A DNA stretch of 64,000 nt from an uncultured Prevotellaceae bacterium (GCA_900319235.1 ONNR01000002.1:150517-214516); one strand, 5' to 3'. Counted from the first letter of the stretch, positions 9,239 through 19,900 are shown. Numbers and translations are program-made. The notes: a model not told the origin generated them from the sequence alone.

Positions 9239-9270
9239 CAAAGATAAGGTAACCACGCGAGGTGAGCAAA
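9239..9270 (-). promoter_or_regulatory. Promoter for the 43-residue membrane protein
   Basis: On the minus strand, TTTG (9267-9270), exactly 20 nt, then TATCTTTG (9239-9246). Confidence 0.85.
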
Positions 9271-9367
9271 TATTTCGTTGGAAATCTGGTCGGGATATGG
9301 CGACAGTTGGGGAGAAGGGCGACAAAAGGGAGGAGGGGCCTCGGAAATTGTCGCCTCGAACAAGAGG

Positions 9368-9709
9368 TTAACCCCTTCGGGCCTCGATGAGAGGCTGGTC
9401 CCAAAGGATGGTGGCCTGGACCTCGTCGGCAAGCTCGTCGGCTACGGAGGGGAGGAGTTCGAGGAGCTCCTTCTCGCGTTTCTTCGAACGACGACCAGAG
9501 GCTTCATAGACGACGCGGGAGTGGTAGGCATCGTAGGAGATGGCGAAGTCGTCGGGGGCATTGTGCGGGAAGAAGTTGACTGCAACCTCGTAGCGGATGT
9601 TGCCGCATTCGGAGTCGGAGATGAGGAGCACTGACACTGCATTGCGCTGCACACCATTGGCGATGCAGTCGGCACGGAAATACTGTTCGTAAACGTTGAT
9701 GGTAGCCAT
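9368..9709 (-). CDS. Conserved hypothetical protein, 113 residues
   Basis: The product (MATINVYEQYFRADC...) has no signal peptide or membrane helix and is probably cytoplasmic. It combines a beta-rich first half (AVSVLLISDSECGNIRYEVAVNFFP), a SYDAYHSRVVYEASGRRSKK segment and a helical acidic stretch (ELLELLPSVADELADEV) before the closing TILWDQPL. I recall similar uncharacterised proteins in Prevotella and Bacteroides genomes but know no function. It is monocistronic with its own promoter (9733-9764), and its start codon is about 24 nt from the -7 element. The next minus-strand gene has a separate promoter 100 bp away. Confidence 0.8.
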   Translation of the reverse strand: MATINVYEQYFRADCIANGVQRNAVSVLLISDSECGNIRYEVAVNFFPHNAPDDFAISYDAYHSRVVYEASGRRSKKREKELLELLPSVADELADEVQATILWDQPLIEARRG

Positions 9710-9732
9710 GGCATTTTATTTTTGAAACGCTG

Positions 9733-9764
9733 CAAATGTAATGCATTTCGGAAATAAAAGCAAA
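9733..9764 (-). promoter_or_regulatory. Promoter for the 113-residue conserved protein
   Basis: On the minus strand, TTTG (9761-9764), 20 nt, then TACATTTG (9733-9740). The leader is only about 20 nt long. Confidence 0.8.
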
Positions 9765-9789
9765 TATTGGAGGGGTAATTTTATGCAAA

Positions 9790-9821
9790 TTGGGGGTAAA
9801 AACATATTTTTGCCCTCAATT
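9790..9821. repeat. Imperfect inverted repeat upstream of the pectinesterase gene
   Basis: ATTGGGGGTAAAAA and TTTTTGCCCTCAAT face each other across a 4-nt gap. A possible -7 element (TATTTTTG, 9805-9812) lies inside it, without a good -33 partner. It could be an operator or a weak terminator between the two divergent genes. Confidence 0.45.
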
Positions 9822-9893
9822 TATTTGATTTTGCCCCTATGATTAGCAGGAAATGGCTTCCTTTGCGGTGTCAGTTTTATCGAAACACACACA

Positions 9894-10910
9894 ATGAAAG
9901 TCTTCAAGATCCTCAGCACACTGATAGCTACATTTTGCACAGCCCTCGCCATTGAGGCGGCTGTTTCGTCGTGCGATACGGACGCATGCGAGGGGTACGA
10001 CTTCGTGGTTGCTGCCGATGGTTCGGGTGATTATACCACCGTGCAGGCTGCCATAGATGCCGTACCCGCATTCCGTAAAACACACCGTACGACCATCCTT
10101 GTGAAGCGGGGAACTTATCATGAGAAGGTGATTGTGGCGCCCTGCAAGATCAACATCTCTCTCATTGGCGAGGATGGCGCTGTGATCAGCTACGACGATT
10201 TTGCACAGAAACCCAACCGCTTTGGCGAAGAGACCACCACGTCGGGATCGGCCACCATCTATCTGTATGCTCCCGATTTCTATGCCGAGAACATCACCTT
10301 CGAGAACACGGCAGGACCGGTGGGCCAGGCTGTGGCCTGCCTCGTGGGTGGCGACCGCTGCTGCTTCCGTCGTTGCCGTTTCCTTGGCTTCCAGGATACC
10401 TTATATACTTTTACGGAAGGTTGCCGCATCTATCTCGACAACTGCTATGTGGAGGGCACCGTCGATTTCATCTTTGGCGCTGCCACGACCATTTTTGACC
10501 ACTGCCAGATACACAGCGTTGGGAACGGATTCCTCACTGCACCATCCACACCGCAGGGACAGAAGTTCGGCTACGTCTTCTACGACTGCGAGATGACAGC
10601 AGGGGAGGGCGTCGATGAGGTGTTCCTGTCGCGACCGTGGAGACCATATGCCAAGGCCGTGTTTGTGCGTTGCGAACTGGGCGGTCACATTGCTCCTGTG
10701 GGCTGGGATCCTTGGGACAATGAGTCTCCCGAAGAGACTGTGCACTATGCCGAATATGAGAGCACTGGACCTGGTGCCAATCCCTTGGGACGCGCCTACT
10801 TCAGCCGGCAGCTGGACAACCTCGATGGCTACGACATGCTGCAGATCCTGGCAGGACGCGATGGCTGGATGCCTGTGGGAATGGGGGCGCCGGAGATTGG
10901 GAAGAGATAA
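9894..10910 (+). CDS. Pectinesterase (carbohydrate esterase family 8)
   Basis: This 338-residue secreted protein removes methyl esters from homogalacturonan. A signal peptide covers about residues 1-22. The right-handed beta-helix follows, opening with VAADGSGDYTTVQAAIDAVP. All CE8 signature regions are visible: GQAVA (about 144), QDTLY with the acid/base aspartate (about 167), DFIFG with the nucleophile aspartate (about 190) and SRPW (about 245), where the usual LGRPW glycine is replaced by serine. The next plus-strand genes are a SusC/SusD pair and an alpha/beta hydrolase, which suggests a pectin locus. A REP-like element separates it from susC, so co-transcription is uncertain. Confidence 0.93.
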   Translation: MKVFKILSTLIATFCTALAIEAAVSSCDTDACEGYDFVVAADGSGDYTTVQAAIDAVPAFRKTHRTTILVKRGTYHEKVIVAPCKINISLIGEDGAVISYDDFAQKPNRFGEETTTSGSATIYLYAPDFYAENITFENTAGPVGQAVACLVGGDRCCFRRCRFLGFQDTLYTFTEGCRIYLDNCYVEGTVDFIFGAATTIFDHCQIHSVGNGFLTAPSTPQGQKFGYVFYDCEMTAGEGVDEVFLSRPWRPYAKAVFVRCELGGHIAPVGWDPWDNESPEETVHYAEYESTGPGANPLGRAYFSRQLDNLDGYDMLQILAGRDGWMPVGMGAPEIGKR

Positions 10911-10994
10911 GACCCCCTCGGTCCTCCGCACCCCCTCAATCCCCCGAACAGCGGGGGCAGAATACCTGCTTAGGGGGAGGACTGGAGGGTCCCG
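10911..10994. repeat. GC-rich REP-like inverted element, copy 1
   Basis: The left end (GACCCCCTCGGTCCTCC) is an imperfect reverse complement of the right end (GGAGGACTGGAGGGTCC), so the whole element folds back. The centre carries CCTGCTTAGGGGG. Related ends and centres recur at 23190-23220 and 23811-23894. It starts directly after the pectinesterase stop codon. Confidence 0.7.
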
Positions 10995-11080
10995 ATAGAT
11001 TCCTCTTGGGTTTGAACGAAAATAGAGATATTTGAAAACACTTATACATTTATATAATTAATTACTAACCAAACAAAACA

Positions 11081-14000
11081 ATGAAACAGTACCATTCGAA
11101 CTTGAAATGGTGTTCGCTGACCATCCTGATGCTCTTTGTAGCACAAGTGATGCTGGCACAGTCGCGCACCATTACTGGCAAGGTGACTGACGCACAGTCT
11201 GAACCCCTTGCAGGTGTCAATGTAGTGGTCAAGGGTACCCAATTGGGTACGATGACCGACATGGACGGTAACTTCACCCTCAGTGTCCCCAATGGAAGCA
11301 AGGAGCTCGTGGCATCGTTTGTGGGCTTCGAGACACAGACCATTGCCCTTGGGAACAAGAACAACATTCGCATCAAGATGGTCGATAATCTGGCAGACCT
11401 TGAGGAGGTGGTCGTAGTAGGTTACGGCACGATGCGCAAGAGCGACTTGACGGGAGCCGTGAAGTCGATCAGCTCGGAGAACTTCAAGACCGGCAGCAAC
11501 CTGACATCGCAGCAGCTGATGCAGGGCCAGTTCTCGGGTGTGAACATCACGATGAGCTCTGGCAAGCCCGGTGGATCGAGCGCTATCCGCGTACGTGGCG
11601 GCACATCTATTTCTGCATCGAACGACCCTCTCTACGTAGTTGATGGAGTGCCCCTCAACGCAGGTGCAGGTGCCAGTCACACGAAGATCTCGTCGTCGGT
11701 AAGCACCGATGCATTCGACCTTGAGGCAGTGGATCCCCTTTCGATGATTGACCCTGAGGATATCGAGAGCATCAACGTACTGAAGGATGCTTCGGCCACC
11801 GCTATCTATGGTTCACGTGGTGCCAACGGCGTCATCATCATCACCACCAAGCAGGGCAAGAAGGGTGTGAAGCAGCTCAACTACGGCCTGAACCTGGGCT
11901 GGAGCTTCAATGCCAAGAAACTCGACGTACTGAATGCTGACGAATATCGCCGCGCCTTCAGCGACATCAACAAGACCCTCGATCCCGCCAACCAGATCAC
12001 CCTCCAGGATGGTGGCACCGACACCGACTGGCAGGACGAACTGATGCGCGTAGGTTTCTCACAGAGCCACCACGTATCGCTGATGAACAGTTCGAAGGGC
12101 ACCAGCTATCGTGCTTCGCTGAGCTATACCGACCAGAACGGTATCATCAAGAACTCCGGACTGGAGAGCTACAACGGCCGTGTGAACATCAATCAGACTG
12201 CCCTCGATGATCGCTTGAAGGTTGACTTCAACATGGGCTACAACGAGCAGCATGCCTCACAGGCTCCTATTTCGGGTACCGTGGGTTCGGAAATGGGCAC
12301 CTGCGCCCTCTATGAGGCCTACGTCTTCAATCCTACTCTTCCCGTCTTCGGAGAGGATGGCGACTATGTGGATGTGCGTCCTTATCGTGTCAACCCCGTC
12401 TCGTTCCTCGAAGAGGTACAGGACCATCGTGTGACACGCAAGTTCATCGGCAACCTTTCGGCCGACTACAATTTCTGGGGTCCATTGACTTTCCATACCA
12501 ACCTGGGCTACAGCTACAACAACATGAGCCGTAACTCGTATATTTCGAAGGATAACCTCTTCGGTGCAGGTTTGAACGGCTATGCCTCGATGCAGAAGAT
12601 GGAGGACTACACCAAACTGCTCGACCTCATCCTGAAGTACAACCAGAAGTTCGACAAGCACAACATCGACGCCATGGCAGGTTACTCTTACCAGTACTTC
12701 AAGAACAACGGTAGCTTAACCTCCGGACAGGGCTTCCTTTCGGACGAGTTCAAGTACTACAACATCGGCGCTGCCAGCAGCTTTAATGCTCCGACGAGCT
12801 ATATGGAGAGCAACAAGCTCATCTCGTTCTACGGCCGCGTAAACTACAACTACGACAACCGCTACCTGCTCACAGCTACCGTACGTCGCGACGGTTCGAG
12901 CCGATTCGGTGCCGACCACAAGTGGGGCCTCTTCCCATCGGCAGCTGCATCGTGGCGTATCAGCCAGGAGCACTTCTGGGGCTGGGAAGCCATGAATGAC
13001 TTGAAGCTGCGTTACAGCTTCGGTATCACCGGTAACCAGGAGATCGGCAATTACCAGTCGCTCAACACACTGGCAGCTTCGTCGAACGGATATCTGGTAG
13101 GTGGCAGCAAGATCACCATCATCCTGCCTGCACAGTATTCGAATCCCGACCTGAAGTGGGAGGAGACCGCCCAGCACAACATCGGACTTGACTTCGGTTT
13201 CCTCGACAGCCGTATCCGTGGTAGCTTCGACTGGTACTACAAGAAGACCGACGACCTGCTGCTCAGCGTCGATGTGCCTGCCCCTTCGCTCATCACCCGC
13301 CAGATTGCCAATGTGGGTTCGGTAGAGAACAAGGGTATCGAGTTTGAGATTGCTGCCGACATCATCCGCACCAAGGACTGGCGTTGGGACATCTCGCTCA
13401 ACTTGAGCCACAACACCAACGAAGTGACCAGCCTCTCGAACGACAAGTGGACGGGCAACGACGTGCTCACCGCAGCCTGCCAGGGCCAGGGCCTCTCGGG
13501 CTCTTATTCGCAGCGCATCAAGGAGGGTTACTCCATCGGCACCTTCTGGGGCAAGGAGTACCTGGGCATCGTCGATGGCAAGGAGACCTATCGCAAGAAC
13601 GATGACGGCAGCGACTGGGTAGGCGAGATCGGTTGCGCTATGCCAGACCTTTCGTACGGCATCACGACCAACGTACACTACAAGAACTGGTCGATGGGCA
13701 TCGTAATGCGCGGCACCATTGGTAACGAGGTATATAACTGTACGGCCAACAACCTGATGTACACGGGCAACCTGCCAGGACGTAACATCCTGCGCGAAGC
13801 CCTTGACTCGGGCATCACCTACGGCGAACCCAAGGCCTTCTCGTCGCGCTTCGTAGAGGACGCTTCGTTCCTGCGACTCGACAACCTCAACATCGGCTAT
13901 GACTTTGCAGTCAAGGCAATGCACATCAGCCATGCCCGCGTGAGCCTTTCGGCACAAAACCTCTTTGTCATCACCGGTTATTCGGGCCTCGATCCTGAAG

Positions 14001-14104
14001 TCAGCTCGGTCATCACCAGCAATGGCATGTCAACCCTTGGCATGGATTACCTGAGCTATCCACGTGCACGCACCTTCACTTTGGGTCTTAACTTAACATT
14101 CTAA
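11081..14104 (+). CDS. SusC-family TonB-dependent outer-membrane transporter (pectin-type locus)
   Basis: This 1007-residue protein has a signal peptide (to about residue 27, VMLAQ), a carboxypeptidase-regulatory-like domain (about 29-105), a plug beginning after EEVVVVGYG, and a beta-barrel ending in LNLTF. It forms the import channel for an oligosaccharide together with the SusD protein encoded 20 nt downstream. The only promoter hint is GATATTTG (11027-11034) without a matching -33 box, which fits an activator-dependent promoter. The convergent hybrid two-component regulator (16930-21306) is the obvious candidate activator. No STN domain is present. Confidence 0.96.
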   Translation: MKQYHSNLKWCSLTILMLFVAQVMLAQSRTITGKVTDAQSEPLAGVNVVVKGTQLGTMTDMDGNFTLSVPNGSKELVASFVGFETQTIALGNKNNIRIKMVDNLADLEEVVVVGYGTMRKSDLTGAVKSISSENFKTGSNLTSQQLMQGQFSGVNITMSSGKPGGSSAIRVRGGTSISASNDPLYVVDGVPLNAGAGASHTKISSSVSTDAFDLEAVDPLSMIDPEDIESINVLKDASATAIYGSRGANGVIIITTKQGKKGVKQLNYGLNLGWSFNAKKLDVLNADEYRRAFSDINKTLDPANQITLQDGGTDTDWQDELMRVGFSQSHHVSLMNSSKGTSYRASLSYTDQNGIIKNSGLESYNGRVNINQTALDDRLKVDFNMGYNEQHASQAPISGTVGSEMGTCALYEAYVFNPTLPVFGEDGDYVDVRPYRVNPVSFLEEVQDHRVTRKFIGNLSADYNFWGPLTFHTNLGYSYNNMSRNSYISKDNLFGAGLNGYASMQKMEDYTKLLDLILKYNQKFDKHNIDAMAGYSYQYFKNNGSLTSGQGFLSDEFKYYNIGAASSFNAPTSYMESNKLISFYGRVNYNYDNRYLLTATVRRDGSSRFGADHKWGLFPSAAASWRISQEHFWGWEAMNDLKLRYSFGITGNQEIGNYQSLNTLAASSNGYLVGGSKITIILPAQYSNPDLKWEETAQHNIGLDFGFLDSRIRGSFDWYYKKTDDLLLSVDVPAPSLITRQIANVGSVENKGIEFEIAADIIRTKDWRWDISLNLSHNTNEVTSLSNDKWTGNDVLTAACQGQGLSGSYSQRIKEGYSIGTFWGKEYLGIVDGKETYRKNDDGSDWVGEIGCAMPDLSYGITTNVHYKNWSMGIVMRGTIGNEVYNCTANNLMYTGNLPGRNILREALDSGITYGEPKAFSSRFVEDASFLRLDNLNIGYDFAVKAMHISHARVSLSAQNLFVITGYSGLDPEVSSVITSNGMSTLGMDYLSYPRARTFTLGLNLTF

Positions 14105-14124
14105 CCAAATAAAAGCTGAAAACG

Positions 14125-15678
14125 ATGAAATACAACAATATGATCAAAGGTATTGCAGTTTGCTCGATGGGTGTGCTCCTTTTGGGCACCAGCTGCACCG
14201 ATCTGGACGAGGAGCTGTATGGTCAGCTTTCGCCCGACACCTATTATCAGAACGAGAGTGAGGCCCTGTCGTCGGTGGCAGGCGTCTATCACTATACAAG
14301 CTACATGGTACGTGCCGGCGGTGACGGATGGCGTGTGGGCGAGTATTCGACCGACGAGCTGTTCTGCCCAGGCCGTGGAGGTGGCTGGTGGGACGACAAC
14401 CAGGACGAGATGGCGCTGCATGCCTGCAAACCTACCAACGAGCGCCTGAAGGGCTGCTGGGGTACCTACCTCTTCCCGGGCATCGGTTGTGCCAACGCCG
14501 TGATTGCTTCATTGGAGGCTTCGCCAAAGGCTGCCGAGTTTGCCGGACTTATTGCCGAGTGCCGTGCCTTGCGTGCCATCGAATACTTCTGGGCCATGGA
14601 ATATTGGGGCAACATCCCCGTCTTCACCGGACCAAAGGTCGATGCCAACAATCTGCCCGTGACCTCCCCTGTGGCTGACGTCTATGCATTCATCGAGACC
14701 GAATTGAAGGAGGCCGCTGCCGCCCTTCCTTCGGTAACCACCGTAAGTGCAAGCTACTATCCACGTCTCACCAAGGAGGCTGCCCTTTGCCGTCTGGCCC
14801 AGCTCTACATCATGGGTGAGTTCTACACAGGTACCCCACGTTGGGCAGACTGTGAGAATGTGTGCAACCAGATCATCAATACGGGTGCCTATAAGCTGGA
14901 GGAGCACGTGGGCTATTGCTTCCGTGAGGATTACGAGGGCAAATCGACTGAGGTCATTTCGAGCTTTGCTGTCGATGCTAACCAGAATGTGGGAGGCAAT
15001 GAGTTCTGGCTCTACTCACAGGGTGAATGGGATATGGCCAAGTATGGCTGCACTGCCTATGGTGCTCGCGGATACTGCTTCAACGAAGAGGCCTTGAACC
15101 GCTATGAGGCTGGTGACGAGCGCCTGGAGCTTCTGGAATATGGTCCACAGTTCGACCTGAACGGCAATATGATCGATGCCGCTGGCAATGTCGTTACCAA
15201 TCCTGCAGACCAGCTCGTCCTGAAACCCATGACCAACAAGCGTGACTCGAAGACCGACGAGGGTTACATCGTACTGAAATATACCCCAGTGGGAGGAACA
15301 ACCAAGGGCAATTCGCTCAACAACGACTATGTGCTTGATCGTTATTCAAACGTCCTGCTGCTGAAGTGCGAAGCACTGGTTCGCCAGAACAAGGACCTCA
15401 ATACTGCACTGAGCCTGATCAACCAGGTGCGCAACCGTTCGGAACTGCGTGACCTCACTGCTGCCGAGCTTACCCTCGACAACATCGAGCGCGAACGTGC
15501 CAACGAGTTCATCTGGGAAGGCCAGCGTCGTCGCGACATGCAGCGCTTCGGTTCGTTCTTCACCGCTACCAACTGGTGGAAACCAACACCCGATGCCACC
15601 CGCGACACCCAGTTCTACCCAATTCCTGCCCAGCAGATCGCTGCCAACCCGAATCTGAAGCAGAACCCCGGTTATTGA
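14125..15678 (+). CDS. SusD/RagB-family glycan-binding lipoprotein (pectin-type locus)
   Basis: This 517-residue lipoprotein has the lipobox LGTSC (Cys near residue 25) followed by TDLDEELYGQLSPDTYYQNE, the standard SusD opening, and ends with the family's typical ...QNPGY. TPR-like helices and the aromatic-rich binding face (GGGWWDDN, LHACKP) are present. It partners the SusC encoded 20 nt upstream and is followed 10 nt later by a secreted hydrolase, so the three form one operon. The ligand is not readable from sequence. A pectin fragment is inferred from the CE8 gene nearby. Confidence 0.95.
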   Translation: MKYNNMIKGIAVCSMGVLLLGTSCTDLDEELYGQLSPDTYYQNESEALSSVAGVYHYTSYMVRAGGDGWRVGEYSTDELFCPGRGGGWWDDNQDEMALHACKPTNERLKGCWGTYLFPGIGCANAVIASLEASPKAAEFAGLIAECRALRAIEYFWAMEYWGNIPVFTGPKVDANNLPVTSPVADVYAFIETELKEAAAALPSVTTVSASYYPRLTKEAALCRLAQLYIMGEFYTGTPRWADCENVCNQIINTGAYKLEEHVGYCFREDYEGKSTEVISSFAVDANQNVGGNEFWLYSQGEWDMAKYGCTAYGARGYCFNEEALNRYEAGDERLELLEYGPQFDLNGNMIDAAGNVVTNPADQLVLKPMTNKRDSKTDEGYIVLKYTPVGGTTKGNSLNNDYVLDRYSNVLLLKCEALVRQNKDLNTALSLINQVRNRSELRDLTAAELTLDNIERERANEFIWEGQRRRDMQRFGSFFTATNWWKPTPDATRDTQFYPIPAQQIAANPNLKQNPGY

Positions 15679-15688
15679 TTTTCCTTGA

Positions 15689-16831
15689 ATGAAAACAACC
15701 GCCTTATTGGCTGCATTGGCTGTCGCGTTGACGACAGCCAATGCACAGCCTTTTCTCGACTATGGCTTCGAGCGCGAGTTTCCTGCTTGCCTCGACCAGA
15801 TGCAGGAGACACTGACCTATCCGATGGCTTGGGGCAACAGCCCCATCAAGTCATTTGACCTTTGGAGGGTCGAAGCACGGCACTGTGTGCTCGATGCGAT
15901 GCAGCTGGCACCACCTGTCTCGACTGACTACCAGCTGGAAGTGGTGGCAACGGAAAGGCGCGAGGGCTACGAGGCACGCAAGCTAAGATTCAACCTTTCG
16001 GCCTTTACACGGGCAGAAGCGTATTACCTGGTGCCCGAGGGCAAGGGACCATTCCCCACAGTCATTCTTTTGCATGACCACGGGGGACACTATATGATCG
16101 GAAAAGAGAAGATGGTGCGCCCCTTTGCCTGTGCAGACTCCATCGTACAGGATGCCGAATGGTGGCAGACGCAATGCTACGGCGGGCAGTATGTGGGCGA
16201 TTACCTTGCAAGGCAGGGATATGCCGTCTTTGTGACCGATGCACTCTACTGGGGTGACCGAGGACGACGTGAAGGACGTCGAGTGGACACCCACATGCGC
16301 ATGGCAGGCAACCTGATGGAACTGGGTTATTGCTGGAGCGGTATCATCACCTACGACGACATCTATACGGCAGACTTTGTGGCCACTTTGCCGGAGGTTG
16401 ACAAGGAACGCATCGGCTGCATGGGACATTCGATGGGCGGCTACCGCACCTGGATGCTTGCGGCGATGAGTGACAAGGTGAAGGCGGGGGTTGCCGTCTG
16501 CTGGATGGTGACCACCGACGTACAGTGCTCGTGGAAATACGGCAACGAGTTTGGCGGTTTTGCCAATACATTGCCTGGCATCAAACGCTATCTGGACTAT
16601 CCTCACATCGCATCAATGGCTTGTCCGAAGGCAATGTACTTTATCAACGGACAGCATGACAAACTCTTCCATCCCGAGGGTGTGCAGAAGGCATACGACT
16701 ACATGCACAGCGTGTGGGATGGACAGGGCGCAGGCGACAAGCTCAAGACCGAGCTGTGGGATATGTCGCATTGGTGCGGTCCTGAAGTTCAGCAGGCTGC
16801 CAAGGCATTTTTGGACGAAAACTTGAAATGA
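15689..16831 (+). CDS. Secreted alpha/beta-hydrolase (dienelactone-hydrolase/acetyl-esterase-like)
   Basis: This 380-residue exported protein has a signal peptide ending near residue 19. The core has an oxyanion segment (VILLHDHGGH, about 131), the nucleophile elbow GHSMGG (Ser near 247), an acid in NGQHDKLF (Asp near 324) and a histidine in MSHW (about 360), a complete Ser-Asp-His set. Such proteins in glycan loci are usually carbohydrate esterases, for example acetyl esterases on pectin or xylan; the substrate here is inferred from linkage to a pectinesterase and a SusC/D pair. It is the last gene of that operon, and a hairpin with a T run follows at 16913-16945. Confidence 0.85.
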   Translation: MKTTALLAALAVALTTANAQPFLDYGFEREFPACLDQMQETLTYPMAWGNSPIKSFDLWRVEARHCVLDAMQLAPPVSTDYQLEVVATERREGYEARKLRFNLSAFTRAEAYYLVPEGKGPFPTVILLHDHGGHYMIGKEKMVRPFACADSIVQDAEWWQTQCYGGQYVGDYLARQGYAVFVTDALYWGDRGRREGRRVDTHMRMAGNLMELGYCWSGIITYDDIYTADFVATLPEVDKERIGCMGHSMGGYRTWMLAAMSDKVKAGVAVCWMVTTDVQCSWKYGNEFGGFANTLPGIKRYLDYPHIASMACPKAMYFINGQHDKLFHPEGVQKAYDYMHSVWDGQGAGDKLKTELWDMSHWCGPEVQQAAKAFLDENLK

Positions 16832-16912
16832 TTGGTGTTTTAAATAGATAATAATATGTGTGTATAGTATAAAATATCGTTAGTTAAAGAAATCATTTTT
16901 ACTCACAAAAGG

Positions 16913-16945
16913 ACCAGCAGTGGCGCGAGCTACGGCTGGTTTTTT
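16913..16945. terminator. Terminator shared by two convergent genes
   Basis: ACCAGC/GCTGGT arms with an inner GTGGC/GCTAC stem and a GCGA tetraloop are followed by six T on the plus strand. The hairpin contains the stop codon of the minus-strand regulator (16930-16932), so the 3' ends of the two convergent transcripts overlap here. Confidence 0.75.
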
Positions 16946-19900
16946 CGATTCTTCCATTCGGTGGCCGTCATCTGATAGTACGCCTTGAACGCCTTGCCGA
17001 AGTAATGAGGGTCGTTGTAGCCCACTTCGTAGGCCACCTCTGCTATGTTAAGCTGACCGTCGTCGATAAGTTCGGCAGCGCGTTTCATGCGAGCATCGCG
17101 CAGCAGGTCGCTGGGAGTCTGGCCCAGGAGGGCCTTGATCTTCTTGTTGTAGGCGCTACGGCTCATACTGGTGGCTTGTGCCATATCGTCGACCGAATAG
17201 TCGGCATTGGCAAGATTCTGCTGCATGTCGGCGATGACCGTATCGATGAACCGCTGGTCGGCAGGAGAGAGAAGCTCGGCGGAAATGACAGGTTGAGGAG
17301 TAAGGTTCTCCTTCATTGCCGTGTAATGAGGAGCGACAGCTGCTGACAGACGGTGCTGATAGTACTGCTGGAGGAGAAGTCGTTTCTGCAGGATGTTCTC
17401 GACACGGGCCATGAGGTAGGATGCGCTGAATGGTTTGGTGATGTAGTCGTCGATACCAGAGCGAAGTCCTTCGAGCTTGTTGTCGGTATCGGCCAAGGCA
17501 GTCAGGAGGATGAGGGGAATGTGGCATAAGCCTGGGTCCTGACGCATGCGTTGGGCCAATCCGAAGCCGTCAAGGCCCGGCATCATGACATCGCTGATGA
17601 CGATGTCGGGCATCAGTTCGGTTGCTTTTTGCAGACCTTCGATGCCATCGGCCGCCTCATACACCTGGTACTTCGAGGCGAAGATCTGACGAATGAACCG
17701 ACGCAGTTCGTCATTGTCCTCTACAACGAGCAAGGTCATGTCGGAGTTGACAGTGGTGGTTTCGGCATTGGGAAGAATGGCTTCGGAAGGCGTGACGTTC
17801 AGGTTGTCGCTGACAATGAATTCAGTGTCGGGAGCGAAGTGCTCGCGACCGGTGTGCAGATAGATGGTGAAGCACGTTCCGACGTTGGGCTGGCTGTGGA
17901 CGGTGATTTGCCCGTGATGCAGATCGACTAGTTCCTTGGTCAGGGACAGGCCGATGCCGGTACTTTCCATGCCCGATGGCGTATGTCGCAATTTGCTGCC
18001 GAAACGTTCGAAGAGATGCTGCAGTCCCTCGCGATTGATGCCTACGCCATAGTCGCGTACAGAGAGGATAGCCTTGCCCTTGGCCTCTTCGACAGTGACG
18101 CGGATAGGATGACCGGTGTGGGAGAACTTGAAGGCATTGCTCAGGAGGTTGCTTACCACTTGTGCAAGCTTGTCGGGGTCGGCCCAGATGGGGAGAGTGT
18201 CCACCTTGTGTTCGTAGATAAGGTCAATCTGCATGGTCTGAGCCAGCAGACGGAAGTCGTTGACCTGACGAGCCACGAAGGGGACGAAGTCGAAGTTTTC
18301 GACCGTGAGTGTCATCTTGCCGTTCTGTATCTTGCGGAAGTCGAGGATCTGGCTGACGAGATGTGACATTTTGGTAGCGTTGCTCGAGACGATGCCAAGT
18401 TGTTCGGCAAGTTCGGGCGTCAGGTCCTTGCGTTGCAGGATGTGCTCCAAAGGGCCGGTGATGAGGGTCAGAGGCGTGCGCAGTTCGTGAGAGACATTGG
18501 TGAAGAACTTCAGCTTCATGTTGGTCAATTGCTCTTCGACCTTGACCTGATGCTTGAGGCGATAGATGACGATGGCGATGCCTATGATGAGAGCCAGTAG
18601 CGCCAAGGCAGCCAAAAACTTCAAAGTGGTAGCTAAATTTGTTTCGCCGAACGTGGGCTTTACTTCGACAGGCAGGCTTCGGACATTATCGACCCAGAAT
18701 CCTCCACTGTTGGTTGAACGCACTTCGAGCTGATATTGGCCGGGCGAGAGGTTGGTGTAGGTGGCGGTGTGGCCGGTACCCACGTAGGTCCAATCGTCGT
18801 CGAATCCCTTGAGGCGGTAGGCGTAGGTGATGACTTCGGGTGCTACGTAATCGAGGGCTGCAAAGCGTGCCACAAAACTGCGCTGCCCCGGTTGGAGCAG
18901 AATGGAGTCGTTGTTGAAGTGAATGGGCGGTACGAACTGGTCGATGTCAAGCGAACGGGGGTGGAAGTGCAGGAGTCCGCGTGTAGTGTTGAACAGCAAT
19001 TCTCCATTTTGAAGCGGGATGGCCTGACCCTCGTTGATGGTGAAACGAATGGGGAAGAGACGTGCACGGTAATTGGTTATGTTGCCCGACAGGAGATTGT
19101 AGCTGAAGAGCCCGTCTTCGGTAGCACACCAGAGCAGATTGCCTTTGGTCTCGTCGGAGGAAAGGCTACTGCGGTCCTGCAGCATAGAGAGCACTACATC
19201 ACCGGTTTCGCCCTGTTCGGGGCTTCCCAAACGTTGGAATGTCGCGGTACCGTCGGATGCGAGCTTCATCTCGCTGAGACCTCCTCCAAAGGTGCAGATG
19301 AAACTACGGCCGTCGTTGGTGAAGCAGATGCCATGTACGTCATCGCTGTTTAGTGTTGTCGGGTCGTTCTTGTCGTGGTGATAACGATGGAAAGAGACCT
19401 TGTCGGGAGATATGAAGTTCTCGGCGCAGGAAAGGAGTCCACCGGTGGTGCCTATCCAGATATTGCCCTGCCGGTCGCCCGTGATGAAACGAGCGCGATA
19501 ACATGAGATAAGGGGGTAAGAGGTGAGCTTATTGCGTGTACTGAAGAAACGGGAGGGAATACCTTGTTCGTCGCGTTCCAAGATGTTGATGCCATTTTGG
19601 AAGGTGGCTATCCAGATTCGACCGCTTGAACTTTCGTAGAGACTGTAAATCTCGTTGCTGCTGAGGCTGTAGATGTTGTCGTCGGATGATGTGAACTGAC
19701 GGAGCTGGAAGGAGAGACCCTTGGAGTTTGAGGTCTTGTTTTTAGAAGGAGTGAGCATAAAGAGACCATTGCCCTTCGTGCCAATCCATATCGTTCCATC
19801 GCGGCTCTGCAGGAATCCGTATGCCAAGCCCAGACCGTCTTCCCTGTCCGTGCGTATACTGCCATCGCGGCATAGGTTGCCTACAAATCGAAAGTTGGAG

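Noticed and set aside
12716-13957. 413-codon minus-strand frame opposite susC
   Set aside because: Shadow frame of SusC with no recognisable domain.
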